Below are positions 1 through 10,260 of a stretch of 64,000 bases of DNA, in pieces. This DNA is from Lysobacter capsici. GTDB taxonomy: Bacteria > Pseudomonadota > Gammaproteobacteria > Xanthomonadales > Xanthomonadaceae. The position numbers and the translations under genes were made by a program. The DNA lies in the NCBI RefSeq assembly GCF_014779555.2, contig NZ_CP094357.1:558001-622000 (forward strand), in the 5' to 3' direction. The notes beneath the pieces are model-generated. The model worked only from the letters and a program-made list of their open reading frames with translations. It made no database searches and had not been told where the DNA came from. The first letter of the stretch is position 1. Every line of letters starts with the position of its first letter.

Positions 1-1
1 G

Positions 2-601
2 CGTTTCGCCGCGGTGAAACTGCCCGATCCGGTGATCGAATACAGCGGCCAGACCCTGGCGCCGAACGCGCCGATCCGGGTCGCCGACAACAACAGCAGC
101 ATCAACATCTCGGTCGATTCGATCATCGAGACGGTCAAGGGCCTGCAGCAGAACAACCAGCAACTGCAGAGCGCGCTCGGCAGCGCCGCGCTGGCGAGCC
201 AGCCCAGGGAACTGGCCGAGGAAATCGCCGCAGCGTCCAGCGCCGGCAAGGATCCGTGCGAAGGCGGCGACGCCACCTTGTGCGGCTGGAAGCAGTTGTC
301 GAACGGCCAGCTGGCCAACGCGCAGCAGACCCTGACCCAGGCGGTGAAGGACGCGCCGGCCGACGACCCCAAGGCCCGCGCCACCGCGCTCAGCGGCCTG
401 GGCGAGATCTATGTCGGCCAGGGCCGCCTCGACGAAGCCAGGATCGTGCTGAAGAAAGCGGCCGATCTGGGCAATAGCGGGGCGAAGAAGCGGCTGGATA
501 CGTTGGCGGTTCCGTCGAGGAGCGGAACCTTGCGGCCGGTGGTGTCGCCGGAGCGGCCGGAGCTGCGTGATCGGCCGGTGCGTCGCGTACCGCAAGGCTG
601 A
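2..601 (+). CDS. TPR-like hypothetical protein, 5' end outside window
   Basis: The reading frame is open from base 2, so the gene almost certainly begins upstream; an internal GTG at 14 is not a convincing start. The visible part has a stretch that may form a coiled coil (SIIETVKGLQQNNQQLQSAL), then a Cys-containing linker (DPCEGG..TLCGW). Next come about two helix-turn-helix repeats of TPR/Sel1 type (ATALSGLGEIYVGQGRLDEARIVLKKAADLG). The tail is Arg/Pro-rich and probably disordered. TPR repeats normally mediate protein contacts. No specific function can be assigned, and the missing N-terminus prevents a localisation call. Confidence 0.7.
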   Translation, partial: RFAAVKLPDPVIEYSGQTLAPNAPIRVADNNSSINISVDSIIETVKGLQQNNQQLQSALGSAALASQPRELAEEIAAASSAGKDPCEGGDATLCGWKQLSNGQLANAQQTLTQAVKDAPADDPKARATALSGLGEIYVGQGRLDEARIVLKKAADLGNSGAKKRLDTLAVPSRSGTLRPVVSPERPELRDRPVRRVPQG

Positions 602-661
602 AGTTCGCCGATTCACAACGCGCGTTGCCGCCTCGCGAATGAGGCCGCGCGCGCGTCGGGC

Positions 662-1534
662 TCAACGCTGCGACAGCGGCCGGCTTGAGGCGATTTCTCC
701 GCGCTCGTCATAGGTGCGTTCGACATCCAGCGTGCCGTCGCCGTCGCTGTCGTACTTGCCATCGAGCGTGCGCAAGGCGGTGTGCCGGACTTGCTTGATG
801 ATCCGGCCCTGGGGATCGAGCCATTCTTCCAATTGCGCGAGCCCGTATTCGCCGTGGCCGCGATAATCGGGTTTGCCGTCGCCATCGCGATCGATGGAAA
901 AGTCGAATATCTCGTTACCCCGATAGCTGTACTGCGTCTCGTGATAGCCGTCGAAATCGTTGTCCTGGGCGGCCGTATGGGCCACTCCTTTCTTGTAGCG
1001 CACGACCTGATCGATCTTGCCATCGCCGTTGCGATCGCTGCGCATCAGCGTGGGTTGGCCTTTGACGTAGAGGGTCCATTGATCCGTTTCGCCATCGCCG
1101 TTCGTATCGGTCTCGACGGTCTGGGTGGGTCGGGGCGAAGGTTGGCGGCGATGTCCGGAATGCGCGACCGTCTCGAGCAGGAAAGCGCCCAGGACAGCGC
1201 CGACGATCAGCGCCAACACCATGCTGGAAATGCTGAAGCCGCCTGCCGGCTTGTCTTGCTTCAACGGCTTGTAGAGGTTGGGATCTTCGGCAGGTTCAAC
1301 ACGGTCCTGGCCGCCGACATCGGGACGGGCCGGTTCGTCGCTTTCGTTCTTGGTGAGCGGCGCCGCCGTGGTCTGCCATTGCGCGATGATGTTGCGCGCG
1401 CGCCCTGCGTCGTCGTCGACCACTTCGACCCGCATCGAGCCATCGACCACGAACGATTCGATTCCTTCCTGCGCCAACAACCCACGCACCAGCTGCGCGT
1501 CGGCCGAATTAGCCGCGTGATAGACGATCTGCAT
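662..1534 (-). CDS. DUF2007-like membrane protein with five calcium-loop repeats
   Basis: 290 aa. The start is the ATG at 1534, preceded by GGGGGAATCG; a longer frame to 1621 lacks a ribosome site. Residues 1-55 (MQIVYHAANSADAQLV..) resemble the DUF2007 putative signal-transducing domain, which is usually a short stand-alone protein. Residues 102-124 are one transmembrane segment. The C-terminal half carries five DxDxDG-type loops at residues 143, 167, 191, 215 and 262 (e.g. DTNGDGETD, DRDGDGKPD). The first four are spaced exactly 24 residues apart, as in EF-hand-like or thrombospondin-3-like Ca-binding repeats. The predicted topology is a cytoplasmic sensor domain and a periplasmic repeat domain. 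A role in Ca2+-responsive signalling or adhesion is inference only. Confidence 0.8.
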   Translation of the reverse strand: MQIVYHAANSADAQLVRGLLAQEGIESFVVDGSMRVEVVDDDAGRARNIIAQWQTTAAPLTKNESDEPARPDVGGQDRVEPAEDPNLYKPLKQDKPAGGFSISSMVLALIVGAVLGAFLLETVAHSGHRRQPSPRPTQTVETDTNGDGETDQWTLYVKGQPTLMRSDRNGDGKIDQVVRYKKGVAHTAAQDNDFDGYHETQYSYRGNEIFDFSIDRDGDGKPDYRGHGEYGLAQLEEWLDPQGRIIKQVRHTALRTLDGKYDSDGDGTLDVERTYDERGEIASSRPLSQR

Positions 1535-1655
1535 CGATTCCCCCTGGCGCGCGGCGACGCGCTCGCGCAGGCGAAGTATGCATCGGCGCGATAGGGCGAC
1601 GCACGAAAGCCGCGCCGCCATCAGCCGCGGCGCGCAGACGGAGCCGATCCGCCGA

Positions 1656-3308
<1,653 letters not shown>

Positions 3309-3409
3309 GTGACGCCTCGGGTGTCGATGCTGGGGTCGGTCGCGGCGTCGTGCTGCACCGCCGCGATGGATGCCAGCTTACCGCCGCGAACCGGCGCGGC
3401 CGGAGCCTG

Positions 3410-3423
3410 TGCATACGTATTCA
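3410..3423. promoter_or_regulatory. Operator half of a paired inverted repeat (copy 1)
   Basis: TGCATACGTATTCA is a near-perfect palindrome with a central CG, the form bound by LacI-family repressors. Its exact reverse complement occurs at 3471-3484. The two centres are 61 bp apart, about six helical turns, inside the region between the divergent alpha-glucosidase and receptor genes. The likely ligand protein is the LacI regulator encoded at 10261-11292; this is inferred from position and symmetry. Confidence 0.7.
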
Positions 3424-3470
3424 CCGGTAAACGGGCCGACGAAGTGCGACATGAATGCGACTTCATCCCA

Positions 3471-3484
3471 TGAATACGTATGCA
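3471..3484. promoter_or_regulatory. Operator half of a paired inverted repeat (copy 2)
   Basis: TGAATACGTATGCA is the exact reverse complement of the site at 3410-3423. It lies about 125 bp upstream of the TonB receptor start. A TAACAT hexamer near 3513 could be a -10 element downstream of it. The bases between the two sites also hold an imperfect palindrome (GAAGTGCGAC..GCGACTTC, 3441-3464). Confidence 0.7.
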
Positions 3485-3608
3485 GAACCCGCTGCGGGCG
3501 CGATCGCTTGCCTAACATGCGCCTCAGACCGAGGGCGTACGCCGCCCAGGCAACCGCAGCGCGCCGCAGTGCGCGCGCGGACGACACACAGCGCTTCTGG
3601 AGGGGAGC

Positions 3609-6416
3609 ATGTCGAGACTCAAGCCGGCCACGCCGCAATCGCAATTCAATCGCCATCTGTTGACGATGGCCCTGGCCTCGCTGGGGCTGTGCAGTTCCTG
3701 GACGGTGTGGGCGGCCGATGAACCGGCGCCGCAGGACGCCGCGCCCGCCGCCGCGCAGGCCGCGCCGCAAGCCGCGCACGAACTCGACGCGGTCCAGGTC
3801 ACCGGCAACCGCCGCGTGCAGTCGATCCAGAAGTACGCCGGCACGATCCAGTCGTTCAGCGGCGAGGACCTGACCAAGCTGGGCATCAATACCGACTTCC
3901 GCAATCTGCAGGCGGTGGTGCCCGGACTGCAGATCACCAAGCAGGAAGGCAAGTACGAAATCTTCCTGCGCGGCATCGGCGCGGCCGATTCGGACTTCTC
4001 CTCCGATCCGTCGGTGGCGACCTACTACAACGGCATCTACCTGCCGCGCCCGCGCTCGATCGGGCCGATGTTCTTCGACGTCGACCGCATCGAGGTCAAC
4101 AAGGGCCCGCAGGGCACGGTGCGCGGCCGCAATGCCACCGGCGGCTCGATCAACGTGATCTCCAAGCGCCCGGAGCTCGGCGTGACCAGCGGCGGGCTCA
4201 AGATCGGCGCCGGCAACCACGACTTCACCACCGCCGAGGGCGTGCTCAATCTGCCGATCGGCGAGACCTTCGCGCTGCGCGCGGCCTTGTTCGATGAGGA
4301 ACGCTCCTCGTACATCAGCAACGGTTATCCCAAGTCGCTGTTCGACGCCGAAGGCCCGGGCGCGCTCGACAATCAGGCCGCGCGCCTGTCGATGCTGTGG
4401 GAACCCAACGACAAGTTCTCCGCGTTCGTGATGCTCGACAAGGTCACCGAGCGCGGCACCGGCGACCCGGGCCTGTTCGCCGAGCGCGGCCTGTCGGCGG
4501 GTTACGACATCAAGGACCTGCACGACCCGTTCAAGCAGTACTTCCGCACCCAGGGCCAGACCACCAACGACATCGAAGGCATCGCCGGTACCTTCACCTA
4601 CGCCTTCAACGACAAGATCTCGGTCGAGTTCAACACCTCGTACCGCAAGTACGATTTCTACAACCGCAACGCCTCGCGCGAGTGGCAGCTCGGCCCGGTG
4701 TATCCGGGTTCGGAGCGCGAAGCCTATTTCAATCCCGAGCGCCTGGACTGGTACGACACGTTCTATCAGGCCGACAAGTCCAGCTCGACCATCAACGAAC
4801 TGCGCTTCTTCGGCGACACCGGCCGGGTGATCTGGTCGGCGGGTCTGTTCAACTACGAAGAAAAGTACGACTACACCTCGTGGGACGTCGGCAACGGCTA
4901 CTTCGGCGATTGCGACTGGTGGCGTCCGGGCACGATCTGCGGTTACCAGGACGGTCTGGGCGGCGAGAACCGCGGCGACAACTCCAAGGTCGAATCGAAT
5001 GCGGCCTACGCCGATTTCAGTTTCGCCGCGACCGATTCGCTGCGTCTGATCGGCGGCGTGCGCTACACCCGCGACAAGAAGATCGCGCGCGAATCCAACG
5101 TCAAATACCAGTTCATCATTCCCGAGGAGTTGTTCGCGCAGTTCACCGGCCAGCCGATCAACACCGCGACCAATCCCTACACCACCGGCCTGATCCTGGG
5201 TTCGCCGGGCTTCCGCCTGGCGCCTCCGGGCAATCGCGGCGGCGGCCAGCCGAGCATCTGCACCGGCTGGAGCCCGGCCGACCTGCGTTGCGGGCCCGGC
5301 GGCAACACGCTGGATTATTTCCTCGGCGGCATCCAGAACTTCGGCGCGCAGGACAACTGGCAGCAGTTCCTGCAGCAAAACCGCGACCAGATCCAGGTGA
5401 TCGCGCGTTCTGACTTCCCCAACGGCCGCAGCGAAGACGTCTACAAGGACAGCTACGTCGACTGGCGCGTGGGCTTCGAATACGACATCAATCCGCAGGT
5501 GATGGTGTACGGCACCGTGTCCACCGGCACCCGCTCGGGCGGCATCAACCGGCCGTTACTGCTCAACGACGGCAGCGCGCTGGCACCGACCTTCGAACCC
5601 GAAGAGCTGACGTCGTACGAAGCCGGCATCAAGGGCGACTACGTCTGGGGCGAGACCCCGGTGCGCTTGAACGCGTCGGTGTTCTATTACGACTACAAGA
5701 ACAAGGTGCTGCAGAACCTGATCGACGTGCCGGCGCCGACGCCGACCAATCCGAACGCGACCAGCCGTCAGGTGTTCAACGACAACGCCGCCAACGCCAG
5801 CGTGCTGGGCCTGGAACTGGAAGGCCGGGTCGGCCTGCCGTACGGCTTCAACCTGGGCTACAACTTCACCTATCTGGATGCGACCTTCGACGAGTCGAAC
5901 GTGCTCGACACGCGTTCGGGCGGCCTGGGCCTGATCGTGCCGCTGGACGGCAACCGTCTGCCGAACACCTCGAAGTACAACGCGAACGTCAGCCTGTCGC
6001 AGACCATCGACATCGGCCGCGGCGCGCTGTCCTCGTTCGACTGGACCATCAACCTGACCTACCGCTCCGACTACTATCTGACCGCGTTCAACAGCCGCGG
6101 TTTCGGCCTGGACGCGAACGGCCGGGTGATCGAGATCCCGTTGCGCGACATGCCGTTCAACAACGGCTCCAACCCGGCCGCGGGCGGCGGCCCGGCCAAC
6201 GGTCTGGCGATGCGCGACGACGTCGACGGCTTCATGACCGTCAACGTCTCGGCCGGCCTGAACTTCGGGAGCGACAATCAGTTCCGCATCGACGGCTTCG
6301 TGTCCAACCTCACCGACGAGGTGTATTCGGGCAAGGGCTTCGTCAACAACGCGACCAATATCCGTTATCTCAATACGCCGCGGATGTATGGGGTGCGGTT
6401 CTCGTCGCAGTTCTGA
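3609..6416 (+). CDS. TonB-dependent receptor, likely for malto-oligosaccharides
   Basis: 935 aa outer-membrane receptor; the start has a strong GGAGGGGAGC ribosome site. Residues 1-35 form a signal peptide ending VWA. A plug domain follows (about 60-190, with FRNLQAVVPGLQITKQEG, DRIEVNKGPQGTVRGRNATGGSINVI). The rest is a 22-strand barrel typical of the family, ending in the Phe that BamA recognises (SSQF). Such receptors import substrates with TonB/ExbB energy. The substrate is inferred from neighbours: GH13 enzymes on both sides, an MFS permease and a LacI regulator. Regulation is probably through the two operators upstream. In Caulobacter and Xanthomonas, comparable receptors take up maltodextrins. 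Confidence 0.93.
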   Translation: MSRLKPATPQSQFNRHLLTMALASLGLCSSWTVWAADEPAPQDAAPAAAQAAPQAAHELDAVQVTGNRRVQSIQKYAGTIQSFSGEDLTKLGINTDFRNLQAVVPGLQITKQEGKYEIFLRGIGAADSDFSSDPSVATYYNGIYLPRPRSIGPMFFDVDRIEVNKGPQGTVRGRNATGGSINVISKRPELGVTSGGLKIGAGNHDFTTAEGVLNLPIGETFALRAALFDEERSSYISNGYPKSLFDAEGPGALDNQAARLSMLWEPNDKFSAFVMLDKVTERGTGDPGLFAERGLSAGYDIKDLHDPFKQYFRTQGQTTNDIEGIAGTFTYAFNDKISVEFNTSYRKYDFYNRNASREWQLGPVYPGSEREAYFNPERLDWYDTFYQADKSSSTINELRFFGDTGRVIWSAGLFNYEEKYDYTSWDVGNGYFGDCDWWRPGTICGYQDGLGGENRGDNSKVESNAAYADFSFAATDSLRLIGGVRYTRDKKIARESNVKYQFIIPEELFAQFTGQPINTATNPYTTGLILGSPGFRLAPPGNRGGGQPSICTGWSPADLRCGPGGNTLDYFLGGIQNFGAQDNWQQFLQQNRDQIQVIARSDFPNGRSEDVYKDSYVDWRVGFEYDINPQVMVYGTVSTGTRSGGINRPLLLNDGSALAPTFEPEELTSYEAGIKGDYVWGETPVRLNASVFYYDYKNKVLQNLIDVPAPTPTNPNATSRQVFNDNAANASVLGLELEGRVGLPYGFNLGYNFTYLDATFDESNVLDTRSGGLGLIVPLDGNRLPNTSKYNANVSLSQTIDIGRGALSSFDWTINLTYRSDYYLTAFNSRGFGLDANGRVIEIPLRDMPFNNGSNPAAGGGPANGLAMRDDVDGFMTVNVSAGLNFGSDNQFRIDGFVSNLTDEVYSGKGFVNNATNIRYLNTPRMYGVRFSSQF

Positions 6417-6470
6417 CCGGACGCGGGGATTTGCGGGTAAAGGCAAATCCCCTGGCCGCTTGCGAAGATT

Positions 6471-6593
6471 CTTCTCCCGCTTGCGGGAGAAGGTGGCCCG
6501 AAGGGCCGGATGAGGGCGCGCGAAGCTGGCTTGCGATATAGGTTTGCAGTTCGTGGGCCCTCACCCCGGCCCTCTCCCGCAAGCGGGAGAGGG
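6471..6593. repeat. REP-like hairpin pair (family 1)
   Basis: Two inverted copies of one repeat: 6471-6517 (CTTCTCCCGCTTGCGGGAGAAG, then GGCCCGAAGGGCC and GATGAGGGC) and 6558-6593 (CCCTCACC, then CCTCTCCCGCAAGCGGGAGAGG). Each has a perfect stem. The same pairing recurs near 26.9, 28.0 and 62.7 kb. It resembles the BIME arrangement of REP sequences. It lies between the receptor and the MFS gene and could act as a transcript-stabilising or terminating structure. Confidence 0.85.
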
Positions 6594-6727
6594 TGAAGTA
6601 AGGAGTCGCCGGGGCCGTGTTTTTTCGTACGGCGAGAACGGTCGGATGATGTCTTGCCGATTCGTCGTATCCGAGCGTGCGACGTCTCGCGGTTCGCGTC
6701 GTAGCAAGACCAGCTCGTGCTTGTCGT

Positions 6728-6767
6728 CCCCCTTCGCGCGGGGGATTGAGAGGGATTCGCTTTTGCC
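6728..6767. repeat. Dispersed repeat family 5 (C5/G5 hairpin plus GGGATTCGCTTTTG)
   Basis: TCCCCCTTCGCGCGGGGGA forms a hairpin, followed by GAGGGATTCGCTTTTGCC. Related copies are at 16348-16387 and, inverted, 51350-51389. It sits 50 bp upstream of the MFS gene. The remaining bases 6594-6815 show no other gene. Confidence 0.65.
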
Positions 6768-6815
6768 AGCCGAAGCCCGCGTAGCCACGCTCAACTTCGT
6801 GCCAGTATCGAGCCC

Positions 6816-8339
6816 ATGACCGACCGCCAAAGCGCCCCCAACCGCAAGCCGCAGCTCTCGTTCTGGCAGATCTGGAACATGTGCTTCGGTTTTCTCGGCA
6901 TCCAGTTCGGCTTCGCCCTGCAGAACGCCAACGTCAGCCGCATCTTCCAGACATTGGGCGCGCCGATCGACGACATCCCGATGCTGTGGATCGCCGCGCC
7001 GCTGACCGGACTGATCGTGCAGCCCATCGTCGGCTACCTGTCCGATCGCACCTGGACCGGCCTCGGTCGTCGCCGCCCGTATTTCCTGATCGGCGCGGTG
7101 CTCGCGACGCTGGCGCTGATCGCGATGCCGAACTCGCCGACGCTGTGGATCGCCGCCGGCCTGCTGTGGATCCTCGACGCGTCGATCAACATATCGATGG
7201 AGCCGTTCCGCGCCTTCGTCGGCGATCAACTGCCGCAACAGCAACGCGCCAGCGGTTATGCGATGCAGAGCTTCTTCATCGGCGTGGGCTCGGTGATCGC
7301 CAGCCTGCTGCCGTTCGCGCTCGCCCACTTCGGCGTCGGCAACACCGCCGGGCCGGGCGAAGTGCCCGACACCGTGCGCTATGCGTTCTACTTCGGCGGC
7401 GCGGTGCTGCTGCTGTCGGTCGGCTGGACCGTGCTGCGCACGCGCGAATACCCGCCGGAGCAACTGCACGCCTTCGACGAGGCGCCGGTGCTGGCGCGGC
7501 CCGATCGCGACCGCGTGCGTTGCCTGCTGCTGGGCGCGTCGTGGATGGTGGTCGGCGGCATCGTCGCGACCACGATCTCGATGCTCGGCTGGGATAAGCA
7601 GTTGTACGTGCTGGCCGCGTTGATCGCCGCGTTCGGGCTGGCGCTGGCGCTGCGCGGCCTGGTCCGCGACGGCGGCGGCTTCGCCTCGGTGATGGACGAT
7701 CTGGCGGCGATGCCGACCACGATGCTGCGCCTGGCCGTGGTGCAGTTCTTCTCCTGGTTCGCCTTGTTCGCGATGTGGATCTACACCACGCCGGCGGTCA
7801 CGCAACTGCATTATCACAGCAGCGACACCGCCTCGGCCGCGTACAACGAGGGCGCGAACTGGGTCGGCGTGTTGTTCGCCGCCTACAACGGCTTCGCCGC
7901 GCTGGCCGCGATCGTGATCCCGCCGATGACCCGCCGCTGGGGCCTGCGCTGGAGCCATTTGTTCAACGTGTTTCTCGGCGGCGCCGGCTTGATCTCGATT
8001 GCGTTGATCCGCGATCCGCAATGGCTGCTGCTGTCGATGCTGGGTGTCGGTTTCGCCTGGGCCTCGATCCTGTCGCTGCCGTACGCGATGCTGTCCGACA
8101 GCGTGCCGGCGGCGAAGATGGGCGTGTTCATGGGTATCTTCAATTTCTTCATCGTGATCCCGCAATTGGTCGCGGCGAGCCTGCTGGGTTTTCTGCTCAA
8201 GCATCTGTTCGGCGGACAGCCGGCGATGGCGCTGGTGATCGGCGGCGTCAGCCTGTTCCTGGCCGGGCTGTGCGTGCTGTGGGTGCGCGAACCGAGCCAG
8301 GCCGCGCAGCCGGTCGATGCCGCGCAGGCGCGCGCATGA
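6816..8339 (+). CDS. MFS sugar permease (SLC45/GPH-like)
   Basis: 507 aa with about 12 hydrophobic segments. It opens with the SFWQIWNMCFGFLGIQFGFALQNANVSRIFQTLG pattern (shortened motif: GFLGIQFGFALQNANVSRI) and has the MFS loop motif GYLSDRTWTGLGRRRPY after TM2-TM3. This class includes sucrose and maltose proton symporters. It should carry maltose or maltodextrins across the inner membrane after outer-membrane uptake by the TonB receptor. Its stop overlaps the start of the following amylase gene (ATGA at 8336), so the two are translationally coupled. Substrate is inferred from the locus. Confidence 0.9.
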   Translation: MTDRQSAPNRKPQLSFWQIWNMCFGFLGIQFGFALQNANVSRIFQTLGAPIDDIPMLWIAAPLTGLIVQPIVGYLSDRTWTGLGRRRPYFLIGAVLATLALIAMPNSPTLWIAAGLLWILDASINISMEPFRAFVGDQLPQQQRASGYAMQSFFIGVGSVIASLLPFALAHFGVGNTAGPGEVPDTVRYAFYFGGAVLLLSVGWTVLRTREYPPEQLHAFDEAPVLARPDRDRVRCLLLGASWMVVGGIVATTISMLGWDKQLYVLAALIAAFGLALALRGLVRDGGGFASVMDDLAAMPTTMLRLAVVQFFSWFALFAMWIYTTPAVTQLHYHSSDTASAAYNEGANWVGVLFAAYNGFAALAAIVIPPMTRRWGLRWSHLFNVFLGGAGLISIALIRDPQWLLLSMLGVGFAWASILSLPYAMLSDSVPAAKMGVFMGIFNFFIVIPQLVAASLLGFLLKHLFGGQPAMALVIGGVSLFLAGLCVLWVREPSQAAQPVDAAQARA

Positions 8340-10021
8340 AGACGTTGACGATCGCGCTATTGAGTCTGGCGCTGGCGGCCTGCGCGCAGGGCGCGCGCGA
8401 CACGAAACCTGCGCGCGGCTACTACGGCACCCTGGAGCCGATGGCGAGCGACGCGGTGTATTTCGTGGTCACCGACCGTTTCGTCAACGGCGATACCAGC
8501 AACGATCAGCGCGATCAGGGCGGGCCGGACCCGGCGACGCGGACCTTCGATCGTCCGGTGCCGGGCGCGCCGCCCGGGCAAAGCGACAACATCGGTTACC
8601 TCGGCGGCGACTTCAAAGGCCTGCTCGACAACGCCGACTACATCCGCGACATGGGCTTCGGCGCGGTGTGGCTGACGCCGATCGTCGACAACCCCGATCA
8701 GGCCTTTACCGGCGGCGACGCGGTGACCTGGGGCGGCGCGTTTCAGGACCGCGGCAAGACCGGTTATCACGGTTACTGGGGCGTGGATTTCTATCGGCTC
8801 GACGAGCATCTGCCGAGCCGCGATCTGGATTTCGCCGGGCTAACCGGCGGGCTCAAGCGTCACGGTCTGAAGACCGTGCTCGACATCGTCGCCAATCACG
8901 GCTCGCCGTCGTTCACCATGCCGGTCGATCAGCCCAAGTACGGCGAGATCTATCGCGACGGCGTGCTGGTCGCAGATCACCAGAATCTCGCGCCGGAACA
9001 GCTCGATCCCGCGCACAACCCGTTGCACCGGTTCTTCCACAACCAAAAGGACCTGGTGCAGCTGTCGAACATCGACGACACCAATCCCGCGGTGCTGGAC
9101 TATTTCGTCGGCGCGTATTCGCAGTGGATCGATCAGGGCGCCGATGCGTTCCGCATCGACACCATCCGGCATATGCCGCCGGCGTTCTGGAAGCGGTTCT
9201 CCGATCGCATCCGCGCCAAGCGGCCGGGCTTCTTCATGTTCGGCGAAGCCTTCGACTACAAGGCCGAAAACATCGCGCCGTTCACCTGGGCGCGCAACGG
9301 CGGGGTCAGCGTGCTCGATTTTCCGCTCAAGGAGCGGATGGCGCAGGTGTTCGGGCGCGAGCGCGGCGATTTTTCGTTGTTGGCCGAGCGGCTGTATCTG
9401 ACCGATGGCCCGTACGCGAATCCGTACGAGCTGATGACGTTCTACGACAACCACGACATGCCGCGCCTGGATGCCAGCGACGAGGGGTTCATCGACGCGC
9501 ACCACTGGCTGTTCACCGCGCGCGGGATCCCGGTGATCTATTACGGCTCGGAGGTCGGGTTCGAACGCGGTCGCGCGGAGCATGCCGGCAATCGCAATTA
9601 TTTCGGCCAGCAGCGCATCGATGCGGCACGCGGCAATCCGATTCGCGAATCGCTCAAGCGCATCGCGAAGGTGCGCGAAGCGTCGCCGGCGTTACAGCGC
9701 GGCTTGCAGTTGAACGTTGAATTGCGCGGCGATCGGGCGGTGTTCTATCGGGTGTACGAGCATGCCGGGCAAGCGCAGATCGCGCTGGTGCTGCTCAACA
9801 AAGGCGATGCGGCGGCACAGTTCGAGGTGAGTGAGTATCTGCAGGCCGGGCGTTGGCGTGCGGCGCTGGGAGGGGGCGAGGTGGACGTGGCTGAAGGCGG
9901 GTCGCTTCGCGCGTCGGTGCCTGCGCATGGGGTTGAGGTGTACTTCCTCGATCAACGGGTGATTCGCGAGGATCTTCGCGTGGCGCTGGATCATGCGATG
10001 GGGCATGCGCGGCAGCGTTGA
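8336..10021 (+). CDS. GH13 alpha-amylase-family lipoprotein
   Basis: 561 aa. It has a lipoprotein signal with lipobox LAAC (Cys16), so it is probably anchored in a periplasm-facing or outer membrane. Catalytic residues are visible: nucleophile Asp275 (AFRIDTIRHM), acid/base Glu304 (FMFGEAFD) and Asp374 (YDNHDMPRL). The N-terminal VYFVVTDRFVNGD and YLGGDFKGL motifs are typical of CGTase- and alpha-amylase-like enzymes. A beta-sandwich domain follows from about residue 475. It probably cuts starch or cyclodextrin-type substrates to oligosaccharides for import. Hydrolase and transferase activity cannot be separated from sequence. The ATGA overlap couples it to the permease. Confidence 0.92.
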   Translation: MKTLTIALLSLALAACAQGARDTKPARGYYGTLEPMASDAVYFVVTDRFVNGDTSNDQRDQGGPDPATRTFDRPVPGAPPGQSDNIGYLGGDFKGLLDNADYIRDMGFGAVWLTPIVDNPDQAFTGGDAVTWGGAFQDRGKTGYHGYWGVDFYRLDEHLPSRDLDFAGLTGGLKRHGLKTVLDIVANHGSPSFTMPVDQPKYGEIYRDGVLVADHQNLAPEQLDPAHNPLHRFFHNQKDLVQLSNIDDTNPAVLDYFVGAYSQWIDQGADAFRIDTIRHMPPAFWKRFSDRIRAKRPGFFMFGEAFDYKAENIAPFTWARNGGVSVLDFPLKERMAQVFGRERGDFSLLAERLYLTDGPYANPYELMTFYDNHDMPRLDASDEGFIDAHHWLFTARGIPVIYYGSEVGFERGRAEHAGNRNYFGQQRIDAARGNPIRESLKRIAKVREASPALQRGLQLNVELRGDRAVFYRVYEHAGQAQIALVLLNKGDAAAQFEVSEYLQAGRWRAALGGGEVDVAEGGSLRASVPAHGVEVYFLDQRVIREDLRVALDHAMGHARQR

Positions 10022-10085
10022 GTGCGCTGTTTGGTTGCGGCGTTTGCGTCTGCGAATTGCCAAGTCCCGACGAATGTTTTGTATC

Positions 10086-10213
10086 GTCATTCCCGCGAAC
10101 GCGGGAATCCAGTGGCTTTGTGCTCCAAGACTTCAAGCGTTCTCGCACGAAAGGCACTGGATATTCGGCTGCGCCGAATAAGGCGGAGCCCGCTTTCGCG
10201 GAAATGACGGCAG
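10086..10213. repeat. Dispersed hairpin repeat (family 2)
   Basis: It begins GTCATTCCCGCGAACGCGGGAATCC, contains TTCAAGCGTTCTCGCACGAA, and closes with an inverted CGCTTTCGCGGAAATGACGGCAG. Related units are at 55113-55353 and 63586-63672. It fills most of the space between the convergent amylase and LacI genes. It may serve as a bidirectional terminator. Confidence 0.8.
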
Positions 10214-10260
10214 GTAGGATTGTCGAGGCTGGTGACTAATGAAGAGCCTGTCGGCCCACC

